The translations under genes were made by a program, and so were the position numbers. From NCBI RefSeq assembly GCF_014189455.1, contig NZ_CP050296.1:1488001-1552000 (forward strand): a stretch of DNA of 64,000 nucleotides, read 5' to 3'. How positions within the stretch are numbered: the stretch's first letter is position 1; each line of letters opens with the position of its first letter. The notes beneath the pieces are model-generated. The model saw only the letters and a list, made by a program, of their open reading frames with translations, searched no databases and had not been told where the DNA came from. Of the stretch, positions 15,565 to 26,160 are shown in pieces. The stretch comes from Mesorhizobium huakuii (lineage in GTDB: Bacteria > Pseudomonadota > Alphaproteobacteria > Rhizobiales > Rhizobiaceae).

Positions 15565-18243
15565 ATGGAGATCGACACAGCACGCGAGGTGAGGACCACC
15601 TGCCCCTATTGCGGGGTGGGCTGCGGCGTGCTGGCGAAGGTCGCCGCGGACGGGCAAGTGTCCGTCCGCGGCGACCCCGATCATCCCGCGAATTTCGGCC
15701 GCGTCTGCTCCAAGGGCTCTGCACTGGCCGAGACCATCGACCTCGACGGCCGGCTGCTTCATCCCGAAATACACGACCGCCGCGTCGGCTGGGACGAGGC
15801 ACTCGACCGCGTCGCCTCGACCTTTTCGCAAACCATCGCCGAGCACGGGCCGGATGCGGTCGCCTTCTATGTCTCGGGCCAACTACTGACCGAGGATTAT
15901 TACCTCGCCAACAAGCTGATGAAGGGTTTTGTCGGCTCGGCCAACATCGACACCAATTCGCGCCTCTGCATGGCCTCGTCGGTCGCCGGCCACCGCCGTG
16001 CCTTCGGCTCCGACACGGTGCCGGGAACCTATGAGGATCTGGAAATCGCCGACCTCATCGTGCTGGTCGGTTCCAACCTCGCCTGGTGCCATCCCGTGCT
16101 CTACCAGCGCATTGCCGCCGCCCGGGAAAAGCGGCCGGAGATGAAGATCGTGCTGATCGACCCGCGCCGCACCATGACATCTGATATCGCCGACATGCAT
16201 CTGGCGATCGCGGCGGATGGCGACGTCGCTCTGTTCACCGGCCTGCTCGCCTGGCTCGGCCAGCACAACGCACTCGACCGCTCCTACATCACCGCGCACA
16301 CGACCGGCTTCGGACAAGCGCTTTTCGCGGCGTCGGCGCTCGATCTTGGCGGAATCGCTGCCGCCACCGGTCTGAGCGAGGACGAACTCACCCGCTTCTA
16401 CAGCCTGTTTGCCGCGACCGCGAAGACGGTGACCGTTTACAGCCAGGGCGTGAACCAGTCGTCGTCCGGCACCGACAAGGTCAACGCCATCATCAATTGC
16501 CATCTCGCCACCGGTCGCATCGGCAGGCCGGGAGCCGGGCCGTTCTCGGTGACCGGCCAGCCCAACGCCATGGGCGGCCGCGAGGTCGGCGGCATGGCCA
16601 ACATGCTCGCCGCCCATATGGAGATCGACAACCCCGAACACCGCGACCGTGTGCGCCGCTTCTGGAACGCGCCCGATGTCGCGCAAAAGCCCGGCCTGAA
16701 GGCGGTCGAGATGTTTCAAGCCGTTGCCGACGGGCGCATCAAGGCGCTGTGGATCATGGCGACCAATCCGGTCGATTCGATGCCGGACGCCGATGCTGTC
16801 GAAGCGGCGATCAAGGCTTGCCCGTTCGTCGTGGTGTCGGATGTGCTGGCCAGCACGGACACAGTGCGTCACGCCCATGTTCGACTGCCCGCCACCGCCT
16901 GGGGCGAGAAGGACGGCACCGTCACCAATTCGGAGCGCCGCATCTCGCGCCAGCGGTCGTTTCTGGCGGCGCCCGGCGAAGCGAGGCCCGACTGGTGGAT
17001 CATCGCGGAGGTGGCGCGGCGGATGGGATTTGGCGAGGCGTTTGGGCACGAGACGCCGGCGGAGATTTTTGGTGAGCACGCCGCGCTGTCCGGGTTCGAG
17101 AATGATGGTGCGCGGGATTTCGATATCGGTGCGTATGCCGGGGCCGATGCTGAAAGTTATGCATCACTTGAGCCATTCCAATGGCCAGCCCCCAGCCCAC
17201 GAGGCGGCACTACGGAGCACCAACCCATTCGCTTCTTCGCCAACGGCAATTTCTACACACCCGACCGCAAGGCACGCTTCATCGCCATCCGCGCCACCAC
17301 CGAAACCCGCGCCACATCCGATTTCCCCCTCATCCTGAACACCGGCCGGATCCGCGACCACTGGCACACCATGACGCGCACCGGCAAAAGCCCGCGTCTG
17401 TCCCAGCACATCGCCGAGCCCTTTGTCGAAATCCACCCCGTGGACGCGCAGCACCACGGCATCGGCGACGCCGACATCGTGCGTATTGCCAGCCCGCGCG
17501 GCGACGTGCTGGTTCGCGCCTTGATCACGCCCCGCCAGCGCCCGGGCAGCGTCTTCGCGCCGATGCACTGGACCGATCAGTTCGCGGCAAAAGGCCGGCT
17601 CGACGCACTGACCGCACCGCTCATCGATCCGGTCTCAGGCCAACCCGCGTTGAAGCATGTCGCGGCCCGCATCGAGAGATTTGTCGCCAAGGCCTTTGGT
17701 TTCGCCGTGATGCGCCAGAAGCCGGAACGGATTGACGCGAGCTATTGGGCGGTTGCCAAGTGCCGGGGCGGATGGCGGGTCGAGCTTGCCTTTGCCGACG
17801 ACGCTATCGACTGGACAGCCTTTGCCGGCTCGCTCTTCGGTGCCCCCGCAGCCGAAATGCTCGCCTATCACGACCGCGACGCCGGCCAGCACCGCATCGC
17901 CGCCTTCGATGGCGAGCGCCTCATGGGCGCCTTGTTCGTCGCACCCGGCCCGGTCGCGGTGTCGCGCGGCTGGGCGGCGGAACAGCTTGAAGAAGTCCAC
18001 GCCAGCCAGCGCGAGCGCTTCCGGATCGTCGCCGGCCGCGCCGGTGCCGAACGGCCCGATGCAGGCGCCACCGTCTGCTCCTGTTTCAACGTCGGAGCCA
18101 ACCAGATCGTGGCCGCGGTGGCGGCCGGCTGCACCACGGTCGAGGCCATCGGCGGCGCGCTGAAGGCCGGCACCAATTGCGGCTCCTGCCGGTCGGAGAT
18201 CCGCGCCATCATCCAGGCGAACCGCGTTCAAGCGGCCGAGTGA
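15565..18243 (+). CDS. nasA: Assimilatory nitrate reductase catalytic subunit NasA
   Basis: The protein is 892 aa of the molybdopterin oxidoreductase family. The N-terminal [4Fe-4S] site is Cys13, Cys16, Cys20 and Cys48 (CPYCGVGC ... GRVCSKG). The Mo-bisMGD body follows, with the assimilatory-type patches GVNQSSSGTDKVNAI and MGGREVGGMANML. The last ~58 residues form a BFD-like [2Fe-2S] domain (Cys838, Cys840, Cys872, Cys875), typical of NasA forms that take electrons from NADH or ferredoxin chains. It is cytoplasmic, with no Tat signal, and reduces nitrate to nitrite. It is the last gene of the operon. A short patch around 17030-17230 has different base use and a Pro/Gly-rich linker. Confidence 0.95.
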   Translation: MEIDTAREVRTTCPYCGVGCGVLAKVAADGQVSVRGDPDHPANFGRVCSKGSALAETIDLDGRLLHPEIHDRRVGWDEALDRVASTFSQTIAEHGPDAVAFYVSGQLLTEDYYLANKLMKGFVGSANIDTNSRLCMASSVAGHRRAFGSDTVPGTYEDLEIADLIVLVGSNLAWCHPVLYQRIAAAREKRPEMKIVLIDPRRTMTSDIADMHLAIAADGDVALFTGLLAWLGQHNALDRSYITAHTTGFGQALFAASALDLGGIAAATGLSEDELTRFYSLFAATAKTVTVYSQGVNQSSSGTDKVNAIINCHLATGRIGRPGAGPFSVTGQPNAMGGREVGGMANMLAAHMEIDNPEHRDRVRRFWNAPDVAQKPGLKAVEMFQAVADGRIKALWIMATNPVDSMPDADAVEAAIKACPFVVVSDVLASTDTVRHAHVRLPATAWGEKDGTVTNSERRISRQRSFLAAPGEARPDWWIIAEVARRMGFGEAFGHETPAEIFGEHAALSGFENDGARDFDIGAYAGADAESYASLEPFQWPAPSPRGGTTEHQPIRFFANGNFYTPDRKARFIAIRATTETRATSDFPLILNTGRIRDHWHTMTRTGKSPRLSQHIAEPFVEIHPVDAQHHGIGDADIVRIASPRGDVLVRALITPRQRPGSVFAPMHWTDQFAAKGRLDALTAPLIDPVSGQPALKHVAARIERFVAKAFGFAVMRQKPERIDASYWAVAKCRGGWRVELAFADDAIDWTAFAGSLFGAPAAEMLAYHDRDAGQHRIAAFDGERLMGALFVAPGPVAVSRGWAAEQLEEVHASQRERFRIVAGRAGAERPDAGATVCSCFNVGANQIVAAVAAGCTTVEAIGGALKAGTNCGSCRSEIRAIIQANRVQAAE

Positions 18244-18346
18244 GGGCGATTGAGTGGTCCGCAAGACCGGGCCAAACCTGTCCAACTGTTAATTCGACTT
18301 CGTAAGGGTTCGGCCATATTGGTCGATGGGGGTGAAAGATGCCGCC

Positions 18347-19729
18347 ATGGACCAGCAATTGGAAATGCCGCTGCAGACGACCGTCGCGCCACGCCGTTCG
18401 CGTGGCTGGATTCCGTGGCTGATCTTCATTGCCATTGTCGCCGCAACCGGCGCCTATCTCTATCAGCGTCCGCATGTCGAGGCCAGACAGCCCGGCGGCA
18501 GACGCGGCGCGCAGCCGACGACAATCGGCGCCGCCGCCATCGAAAAAGGCACGATAGACGTCACCCTCAACGCGCTCGGCACGGTGACCTCGCTCTCCAC
18601 CGTCACCGTCAAGCCGCAGGTCACCGGCCCGCTCATCCAGGTGAATTTCAAGGAAGGCCAGGACGTCAAGAAGGGCGACCTGCTGGCCGAGATCGATCCC
18701 CGCCCCTTCCAGGCGGCGCTCGCCCAGGCCCAAGGCCAGCTGGTGCGCGACCAGGCCATGCTCAGGGATGCCGGGCTCGATCTCGTTCGCGACCAGAAGC
18801 TGGTGGCCCAGGGGACGGCGACGCCGCAGACCCTCGACGCGCAGGTCGCCCTTGTCGCGCAGGACCAGGGCTCCGTCCAGGTCGATCAGGCGATGATACA
18901 GACCGCCACCCTCAATCTCGATTATTGCCGCATCCTGTCTCCAGTCGATGGACGCGCCGGCCTGCGCCAGGTCGATCAGGGCAACTACGTAACCCCTAGC
19001 GATGCCAACGGCATCGTCATCATCACCCAGGTGCAGCCGATCAGCGTGCTGTTCACCGTGCCCGAGGATGAGTTGCCCGCGATCGCGCAACGCATGCAGG
19101 AGGGCGCCACGCTGCCCACCACTGCCTTCGACCGCGCCGGGGCCAAGAAGCTCGCCGACGGCCAGCTCGAGACCTTCGACAGCCAGATCGATCCAAGCAC
19201 CGGCACCATCAAGCTGCGGGCGGGTTTCGCCAACGAAGCGCGCCTCCTCTATCCGAACCAGTTCGTCAACGTCTCGCTTCTCGTCGACGAGCACAAGGAC
19301 GTGGCGATCGCCCCGATCGCCGCGATCCAGCGCGGCCTGCCCGGCACCTTCGTCTATCTGGTCAATCCCGACAGCACGGTCGCCGTGCGCAAGGTCACGC
19401 TTGGCGTCACCAATGGCGAACACGTCGAGATCCTCGCCGGCCTTAACCCCGGCGACCGCGTCGTCGTCGACGGCGCCGACAAGCTCCGCGACGGCGCCCA
19501 TATCAACCTTCAGCAGGACGGCCAGGCGCCGGCCCCGGCACAGGCACAGGCGCCCTCGCAGACATCAACGCCTGCGCCGGCAGAGACAGCGCCGCCAACT
19601 CAGGCGCAGGCGCCCAACCAGCCGGTGGCGGACGCTCCGAATCCAGACAACTCAGGCAAGCACAAGGGCAAGGGCCACAAGCATCGACATTCGGACTCGG
19701 GGCAGTCGGGGTCCGGGCAACAGCAATGA
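18347..19729 (+). CDS. RND efflux periplasmic adaptor (MdtA/AcrA type)
   Basis: The protein is 460 aa from the ATG at 18347, preceded by GGGGGTGAAAG. It has one N-terminal membrane anchor ([19 protein letters not shown]), then the lipoyl/barrel-sandwich and alpha-hairpin regions of membrane-fusion proteins ([40 protein letters not shown]). The last ~70 residues are an unusual low-complexity tail: Pro/Ala/Gln-rich, then Lys/His/Ser-rich, ending GSGQQQ. Such tails are not needed for the fold. An alternative start is at 18326. The stop overlaps the first pump gene by 4 bp. Confidence 0.9.
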   Translation: MDQQLEMPLQTTVAPRRSRGWIPWLIFIAIVAATGAYLYQRPHVEARQPGGRRGAQPTTIGAAAIEKGTIDVTLNALGTVTSLSTVTVKPQVTGPLIQVNFKEGQDVKKGDLLAEIDPRPFQAALAQAQGQLVRDQAMLRDAGLDLVRDQKLVAQGTATPQTLDAQVALVAQDQGSVQVDQAMIQTATLNLDYCRILSPVDGRAGLRQVDQGNYVTPSDANGIVIITQVQPISVLFTVPEDELPAIAQRMQEGATLPTTAFDRAGAKKLADGQLETFDSQIDPSTGTIKLRAGFANEARLLYPNQFVNVSLLVDEHKDVAIAPIAAIQRGLPGTFVYLVNPDSTVAVRKVTLGVTNGEHVEILAGLNPGDRVVVDGADKLRDGAHINLQQDGQAPAPAQAQAPSQTSTPAPAETAPPTQAQAPNQPVADAPNPDNSGKHKGKGHKHRHSDSGQSGSGQQQ

Positions 19730-20931
19730 GCCCGTCACGAGCCTTCATCCTGCGGCCGGTGGCGACTTCGCTGTTCATGGTCGCCATCATGCTGTCCGGC
19801 CTGCTGGCCTATCGCTATTTGCCCGTCTCGGCCCTGCCCGAGGTCGATTATCCCACCATCCAGGTGCAGACCTTCTATCCCGGTGCCAGCCCTGACGTGA
19901 TGACGTCCTCGGTCACCGCGCCGCTGGAAGTCCAGCTCGGCCAGATCGCCAACCTCAACCAGATGAACTCGGTGAGCTCGGCCGGCTCCTCCGTCATCAC
20001 GCTGCAGTTCAGCCTGGCGATCTCGCTCGATGTCGCCGAGCAGGAGGTGCAGGCCGCCATCAACGCTGCCGGCAATCTGCTGCCGGCCGACCTGCCGGCG
20101 CCGCCGATCTATGCCAAGGTCAACCCGGCCGACGCACCGGTGCTCACCCTCGGCCTGACCTCGGCGACCATGCCGCAGCGCGACGTTGCAGCAGCTTGCC
20201 GATACCAGGCTGGCGCAGAAGATATCGCAGCTGCCGGGCGTCGGCCTCGTCAGCCTCAGCGGCGGTCAGCGCCCCGCCGTGCGCGTCCAGGCCGATCCAC
20301 GCAAGCTCGCCGCCTACGGTCTCAACCTCGACGATCTGCGCACCACTTTGGGCAGCGCCAACGTCAACACGCCGAAAGGCAATTTCGACGGACCGTCGCG
20401 CGCCTACACCGTCAACGCCAACGACCAGCTGAAGAGCGCCGACGAATACCGCTCGCTGATCGTCGCCTACAAGGACGGCGCGCCGGTGCGGCTGAGCGAT
20501 GTGGCCGATGTGGTCGACGCCACCGAGAACAACCGACTCGCGGCCTGGATGAACAGCACGCCGGCGATCATCCTCAACATCCAGCGCCAGCCCGGCGCCA
20601 ACGTCATCGACGTGGTCGACCGCATCAAGGCGCTGCTGCCGCAGCTGCAGGCCTCGCTGCCAAATGCCGTCGACGTCAAGGTGCTGACCGATCGTACCAC
20701 GACCATCCGCGCCTCGGTGCGCGACGTCGAATACGAGCTGACGCTGTCGATCATCCTGGTCGTGCTGGTGATTTTCGTCTTCCTGCGCAGCGCGCGCGCC
20801 ACGCTGATCCCAAGCCTGTCGGTGCCCCTGTCGCTGGTCGGCACGCTTGGCGTCATGTATCTGTTCGGCTTCAGCCTCGACAATCTGTCGCTGATGGCGC
20901 TGACCATCGCCACCGGCTTCGTCGTCGATGA
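19726..20931 (+). CDS. RND pump subunit 1, N-terminal part (frameshifted)
   Basis: This is the start of an MdtB/AcrB-type inner membrane pump: [20 protein letters not shown] for the first helix, and [20 protein letters not shown] for the pore-domain start. After about 155 residues, at SATMPQRDV, the frame stops resembling RND proteins and becomes Arg/Gln-rich nonsense to 20931. Deleting one T from the TT at 20186-20187 gives [12 protein letters not shown] and continues perfectly into the next frame. ATG overlaps the adaptor stop, so translation is coupled. Confidence 0.88.
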   Translation: MSPSRAFILRPVATSLFMVAIMLSGLLAYRYLPVSALPEVDYPTIQVQTFYPGASPDVMTSSVTAPLEVQLGQIANLNQMNSVSSAGSSVITLQFSLAISLDVAEQEVQAAINAAGNLLPADLPAPPIYAKVNPADAPVLTLGLTSATMPQRDVAAACRYQAGAEDIAAAGRRPRQPQRRSAPRRARPGRSTQARRLRSQPRRSAHHFGQRQRQHAERQFRRTVARLHRQRQRPAEERRRIPLADRRLQGRRAGAAERCGRCGRRHREQPTRGLDEQHAGDHPQHPAPARRQRHRRGRPHQGAAAAAAGLAAKCRRRQGADRSYHDHPRLGARRRIRADAVDHPGRAGDFRLPAQRARHADPKPVGAPVAGRHAWRHVSVRLQPRQSVADGADHRHRLRRR

Positions 20932-22861
20932 CGCCATCGTCGTCATCGAGAATGTCGCGCGCTATGTCGAGGAGGGCGCGACACCGCTAGAGGCGGCGCT
21001 GAAAGGCTCGCAGCAGATCGGCTTCACCATCATCTCGCTGACGGTTTCGCTGATCGCGGTGCTGATCCCGCTTCTGTTCATGGGCGATGTCGTCGGCCGG
21101 CTGTTCCGCGAATTCTCCATCACGCTGGCCACCACCATCCTGATCTCCGCCGTGGTGTCGCTGACGCTGGTGCCGATGGCCTGCGCCAAGCTGCTCAAAC
21201 CGGTGGCGGCGGTGCGCGAGAACGCCCTGCAGCGCGCCAGCCGCGACTTCTTCGACTGGGTGATCCGCGGCTATGGCCGGGCGCTGACCTGGGTGCTCGA
21301 CCGGCAGACACTGATGCTCGTGGTGGCGGCGGCGACCCTGGTGCTGACGGCGGCCCTCTACGTGGTCATCCCCAAGGGGTTCTTCCCGGTGCAGGACACC
21401 GGTGTCATCCAGGCCATCACCGAAGCGCCGCAGTCGATCTCCTATGCCGCGATGGCGCCACGCCAGCAGCAGCTGGCCGCCATCATCCTTAGGGATCCCG
21501 ATGTCGACAGCCTGTCATCCTTCATCGGCGTCGACGGCACCAACACCACGATGAATGTCGGCCGCATCCTGATCAACCTAAAACCGCATGAGCAGCGCAG
21601 CGCCGATATCACGCAGGTCATCGCACGGCTGAAAGAGGAAGCCGCTTCAGTGGCCGGCGTCACCCTTTACATGCAGCCGGTGCAGGACTTGACCATCGAC
21701 GGCCAGGTCAGCCGCACCCAGTATCAATTCGTGCTCCAGGACGCCAACGCCGAGGAACTGGGAGAATGGACGCCGAAGCTGCTTGCCAGGCTGAACACGC
21801 TGCCGCAGCTCGCCGATGTCGCCAGCGACCTGTCGAACAGCGGCCTTGCCGTCTTTGTCGACATCGACCGCGACCAGGCCGCCCGCTTCGGCATCACGCC
21901 GGCGACCGTCGACAACGCGCTCTACGACGCTTTCGGCCAGCGCATGGTCTCGACCATCTACACCACGTCAAGCCAGTCCCGCGTCATTCTCGAGGCCGCC
22001 CCGTCCGAACAGGATTCGCTCAAGGCGCTCTCCTCCGTCTACCTGCCCTCGTCGACGGGCGGCGCGCCGGTGCCGTTGTCGGTGGTGGCAACCACCCATG
22101 TCGCCACCACGCCGCTGCAGATCACCCATATGGGGCAATTCCCCGCCACCACCGTGTCGTTCAACCTGGCGCCCGGCGCGTCGCTCGGCGAGGCGGTCAC
22201 CGCGATCGAGAGGGCGCAGGCGGACATCGGCATGCCGCTCAGCATCATCACCAGCTTCCAGGGCGCGGCGCGTGCCTTCCAGGCTTCGCTCGACAACACG
22301 CTGTTCCTGATCCTGGCGGCGGTGGTGACGGTCTATATCGTGCTCGGCGTGCTCTATGAAAGCTTCATCCACCCGATCACCATCCTGTCGACACTGCCTT
22401 CGGCCGGCATCGGCGCGCTGCTGGCGCTGATGATCGCCGGCCAGGACCTGACCACCATCTCGATCATCGGCATCATCCTGTTGATCGGCGTGGTCAAGAA
22501 GAACGCCATCATGATGATCGACTTCGCCCTCGACGCGCAGCGCAATGAAGGCAAGGCGCCGCGCGAGGCCATCTACCAGGCCTGCCTGCTGCGTTTCCGC
22601 CCGATCCTGATGACGACACTGGCGGCGATGCTGGGTGCCCTACCGCTGATGCTTGGCACCGGCGTCGGCTCGGAACTGCGCCATCCCTTGGGCGTCTCCA
22701 TCGTCGGCGGCCTGCTGCTCAGCCAGTTGCTGACGCTGTTCACCACGCCTGTGATGTATCTCTGGTTTGATCGTCTCTCGGCCCGCCTGCGAGGCATCGA
22801 GCCCAATCTTGCCGGTGCCCCCAATCTTCCCCGCATTCCGGAGGCGGACGCCAGGCCATGA
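20186..22861 (+). CDS. RND pump subunit 1, C-terminal part (frameshifted)
   Basis: This frame holds the remaining ~890 residues of the pump, with the usual helices and the charged residues of TM4 ([19 protein letters not shown]) and the second half repeat ([15 protein letters not shown]). With the first part it totals about 1045 residues, normal for the family. The apparent TTG start at 20186 sits inside a continuous domain and is the frameshift point, not a real initiation site. Its stop overlaps the start of pump 2 by 4 bp. If the shift is real, this subunit is lost and coupling to pump 2 is weakened. Confidence 0.88.
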   Translation: MQQLADTRLAQKISQLPGVGLVSLSGGQRPAVRVQADPRKLAAYGLNLDDLRTTLGSANVNTPKGNFDGPSRAYTVNANDQLKSADEYRSLIVAYKDGAPVRLSDVADVVDATENNRLAAWMNSTPAIILNIQRQPGANVIDVVDRIKALLPQLQASLPNAVDVKVLTDRTTTIRASVRDVEYELTLSIILVVLVIFVFLRSARATLIPSLSVPLSLVGTLGVMYLFGFSLDNLSLMALTIATGFVVDDAIVVIENVARYVEEGATPLEAALKGSQQIGFTIISLTVSLIAVLIPLLFMGDVVGRLFREFSITLATTILISAVVSLTLVPMACAKLLKPVAAVRENALQRASRDFFDWVIRGYGRALTWVLDRQTLMLVVAAATLVLTAALYVVIPKGFFPVQDTGVIQAITEAPQSISYAAMAPRQQQLAAIILRDPDVDSLSSFIGVDGTNTTMNVGRILINLKPHEQRSADITQVIARLKEEAASVAGVTLYMQPVQDLTIDGQVSRTQYQFVLQDANAEELGEWTPKLLARLNTLPQLADVASDLSNSGLAVFVDIDRDQAARFGITPATVDNALYDAFGQRMVSTIYTTSSQSRVILEAAPSEQDSLKALSSVYLPSSTGGAPVPLSVVATTHVATTPLQITHMGQFPATTVSFNLAPGASLGEAVTAIERAQADIGMPLSIITSFQGAARAFQASLDNTLFLILAAVVTVYIVLGVLYESFIHPITILSTLPSAGIGALLALMIAGQDLTTISIIGIILLIGVVKKNAIMMIDFALDAQRNEGKAPREAIYQACLLRFRPILMTTLAAMLGALPLMLGTGVGSELRHPLGVSIVGGLLLSQLLTLFTTPVMYLWFDRLSARLRGIEPNLAGAPNLPRIPEADARP

Positions 22862-25800
22862 ACCTGTCGGTTCCCTTCATCCGGCGGCCGGTGGCGACGA
22901 CGCTGCTGACCTTCGGCCTGCTGGCGGCCGGGCTGGTGGCGTTTCCGCAATTGCCGGTGGCGCCGCTGCCGGCGGTCGACTACCCCGTGATATCGGTATC
23001 GGCCTCGCTGCCCGGCGCCAGCCCCCGGGTGGTGGCCAACACCGTCGCCAGCCCGCTCGAACGGCATCTCGGCGAAATCGCCGACGTCAACGAAATGACC
23101 TCATCCAGCAGCGTCGGCAGCGCCCGCATCACCTTGCAGTTCGGGCTGGACCGCGACATTGACGGCGCCGCGCGCGATGTCCAGGCGGCTATCAATGCCG
23201 CGCGCGCCGACCTGCCGTCCAGCCTGCGCTCCAATCCGACCTATCGCAAGGTCAATCCCGCCGACGCCCCGATCCTCATCCTGTCGATGACATCGGACAC
23301 TTTGTCCAAGGGCCAGCTCTTCGATGCCGCCAGCACCGTGCTGGCGCAGAAACTCTCGCAGGTCGACGGCATCGGCGAGGTGTCGGTGGGCGGCAGTTCG
23401 CTACCGGCGGTGCGCGTCGAACTCAACCCCCAGGTGCTCTACGATTACGGCATCGGGCTGGAGGACGTGCGCGCCGCACTCGCCTCGGCCAACGCCCACA
23501 GCCCCAAGGGCGCCATCGACGTCGGCGACCAGCGCTACCAGATCTACGCCAACGACCAGGCCAACCAGGCGGATGCCTACCGTTCCCTGATCGTCGCCTA
23601 CCGCAACGGCGCGCCGGTCAGGCTGTCCGATGTCGGCCAGGTCAATGATTCCGTCGAAAACATCCGCAATGCCGGTCTGGCCAACGGCAAGCCGGGCGTC
23701 CTGATCATCCTCAACCGCTCGCCCAACGCCAACATCATCGCGACGGTCGACCGGGTGAAGGCGCTGCTGCCGACGCTGCGCGCCTCGATCTCACCGGCCA
23801 TCGACCTGTCGCTGGCGGTCGACCGTTCGACCACCATCCGCGCCTCGCTGAGCGAGGTCGCACAGACGCTGATGATTGCCATCGGCCTGGTGATCCTCGT
23901 CGTCTTCGCTTTCCTGCGCGACGTGCGCTCGGCGCTGGTGCCGATCATGGCGGTGCCCGTATCCCTGGTCGGCACGCTGGGCGCCATGTACCTGATGGGC
24001 TTCAGCATCGACAATCTGTCGCTGATGGCGATGACGGTGGCCACTGGCTTCGTCGTCGACGACGCCATCGTCGTGCTGGAAAACATCGCTCGCCACACCG
24101 CTTCGGGCATGGGCCGCATGGAGGCGGCGATCAAGGGCTCCCAGGAGGTCGGCTTCACCGTGCTGTCGATGAGCCTGTCGCTGATCGCCGTCTTCATCCC
24201 GATCCTGCTGATGGGCGGCATTGTCGGCCGGCTGTTCCGCGAATTTGCCATCACGCTGTCGGCGGCGATCCTGGTTTCGCTCGCCATCTCGCTGACCACC
24301 ACGCCGATGATGTGCTCGATCCTGCTTCGCCCCGAGGGACAACGCGAACACGGCCGGCTCTACCGCTTCAGCGAAGGTATCTTCGAGGCCATGCTGGGCT
24401 TCTATCGGAGGTCGCTGTCCTGGGCGCTCGACAATCCGCTGCTGATCATGGCGGTGCTGGCGGCAACGCTCTGCCTCAATGGCTACCTCTATGTCACCAT
24501 CCCAAAAGGCTTCTTCCCGCAGCAGGACACCGGACGGCTGACCGGCTCGATCCAGGCCGACCAGGCGACCTCCTTCCAGTCGATGTCGCAGAAGCTCACC
24601 CAGTTCGCCGGCATCGTCAGCAAGGATCCCGCCGTCGATGCTGCTGTCGCTTTCACCGGCGGCGGCCAAACCAATTCCGGTTCCATGTTCGTGTCGCTGA
24701 AGCCGCTGGCCGAGCGCAAGATCTCCGCCGATCAGGTTATCGCCAGGCTGCGGCCCGAACTGGCTGTGGTGCCAGGCGCCACGCTTTTCCTGCAGGCGGT
24801 GCAGGATATCCGCGTCGGCGGGCGCCAGTCGAACGCGCAGTACCAGTACACCTTGCAAGGTGACAGTTTCGACGAGCTGGCGGAGTGGGCGCCGAAGCTG
24901 GCGGCGGCGCTGCAAACAGAGCCCAAGCTCACCGACGTCAACTCCGACCAGCAGAACAAAGGTCTTGAAGCCGACGTCACCATTGACCGCGACACCGCAA
25001 CACGCCTCGGCATATCAGCCAGCGAGATCGACAACACGCTTTACGACGCCTTCGGCCAGCGCCAGGTCTCCACCATCTATGTCCAGCGCAACCAGTACCA
25101 CGTGATCATGGAGGTGGCGCCGCAATATTGGCAGAACCCCGATGCGCTCAAAAAAGTCTATGTCAGCACATCGGGCGGATCGGTTGGCGGCTCGCAGTCG
25201 AGCAATGCGGTTGCCGGCACATTCGTCGCACCAGGCCGGTCCACCAGCGCCCAGTCGGTCGCCGCCGACGCCGCGCGCAACCAGGCCAACAATTCCATCA
25301 CCAGCACCGGCAGGACGGCGGCCTCGACCGGTTCGGCGGTCAGCACCGGAGCAGAGACGATGGTGCCGCTGTCGACCGTCGCGCATTACGGCCCTGGCAG
25401 CACGCCGCTGTCGGTCAACCATCAGGGCCTGTTCGTCGCCACCACCCTGTCGTTCAACCTGGCGCCGGGCGTCGCGCTCAGCGAAGGCGTCGCGGCCATC
25501 AACGCGGCCGCCGACCGCATCGGCATGCCGGCAACCATCCATGGCAGTTTCCAGGGCACGGCGCGCGTCTTCCAGGACTCGCTCTCCGACCAGCCGCTGC
25601 TGATCCTTGCCGCGCTGATCGCCGTCTATGTCGTGCTCGGCATTCTCTATGAAAGCTACGCGCACCCGCTGACCATTCTGTCGACCTTGCCGTCGGCCGG
25701 CGTCGGCGCCTTGCTGGCGCTGACCCTGGTCAACATCGAGTTCTCGATCATGGCGCTGATCGGCATCATCCTCTTGATCGGCATCGTCAAGAAGAACGCG

Positions 25801-26142
25801 ATCATGATGATCGACTTCGCGCTGGCCGCGGAGCGCAACGAGGGCAGATCGGCGCATGACGCCATCTTCCAGGCATGCCTGCTGCGCTTCCGCCCGATCA
25901 TGATGACGACCATGGCGGCATTGTTCGGCGCCGTGCCGCTGGCCATCGGCCTTGGCGAAGGCGCGGAACTGCGCCAGCCGCTCGGCATCGCCATCGTCGG
26001 CGGGCTGATCCTGAGCCAGATCCTCACCCTCTATACGACGCCGGTGATCTACATCTATGTCGACCGTTTCGGTCGCTGGTGCCGGCAGTTGCGCCTGGCG
26101 ATGCCGCGCCCGCGGACGCTACGCCCACAGGCGGGCGAATGA
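22858..26142 (+). CDS. RND pump subunit 2 (MdtC-like)
   Basis: The protein is 1094 aa, a complete hydrophobe/amphiphile efflux RND transporter ([56 protein letters not shown]). It is about 50 residues longer than pump 1 because of a Ser/Thr/Ala/Gly-rich insertion at about residues 767-834, in the periplasmic region before [12 protein letters not shown]. Two different pump genes behind one adaptor is the MdtABC arrangement, where the pumps form a hetero-trimer. No outer membrane channel gene follows. The operon ends here, 18 bp from the convergent tpsA2 stop. Confidence 0.93.
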   Translation: MNLSVPFIRRPVATTLLTFGLLAAGLVAFPQLPVAPLPAVDYPVISVSASLPGASPRVVANTVASPLERHLGEIADVNEMTSSSSVGSARITLQFGLDRDIDGAARDVQAAINAARADLPSSLRSNPTYRKVNPADAPILILSMTSDTLSKGQLFDAASTVLAQKLSQVDGIGEVSVGGSSLPAVRVELNPQVLYDYGIGLEDVRAALASANAHSPKGAIDVGDQRYQIYANDQANQADAYRSLIVAYRNGAPVRLSDVGQVNDSVENIRNAGLANGKPGVLIILNRSPNANIIATVDRVKALLPTLRASISPAIDLSLAVDRSTTIRASLSEVAQTLMIAIGLVILVVFAFLRDVRSALVPIMAVPVSLVGTLGAMYLMGFSIDNLSLMAMTVATGFVVDDAIVVLENIARHTASGMGRMEAAIKGSQEVGFTVLSMSLSLIAVFIPILLMGGIVGRLFREFAITLSAAILVSLAISLTTTPMMCSILLRPEGQREHGRLYRFSEGIFEAMLGFYRRSLSWALDNPLLIMAVLAATLCLNGYLYVTIPKGFFPQQDTGRLTGSIQADQATSFQSMSQKLTQFAGIVSKDPAVDAAVAFTGGGQTNSGSMFVSLKPLAERKISADQVIARLRPELAVVPGATLFLQAVQDIRVGGRQSNAQYQYTLQGDSFDELAEWAPKLAAALQTEPKLTDVNSDQQNKGLEADVTIDRDTATRLGISASEIDNTLYDAFGQRQVSTIYVQRNQYHVIMEVAPQYWQNPDALKKVYVSTSGGSVGGSQSSNAVAGTFVAPGRSTSAQSVAADAARNQANNSITSTGRTAASTGSAVSTGAETMVPLSTVAHYGPGSTPLSVNHQGLFVATTLSFNLAPGVALSEGVAAINAAADRIGMPATIHGSFQGTARVFQDSLSDQPLLILAALIAVYVVLGILYESYAHPLTILSTLPSAGVGALLALTLVNIEFSIMALIGIILLIGIVKKNAIMMIDFALAAERNEGRSAHDAIFQACLLRFRPIMMTTMAALFGAVPLAIGLGEGAELRQPLGIAIVGGLILSQILTLYTTPVIYIYVDRFGRWCRQLRLAMPRPRTLRPQAGE

Positions 26143-26160
26143 ACGCCGCCGAGCAGCCTC

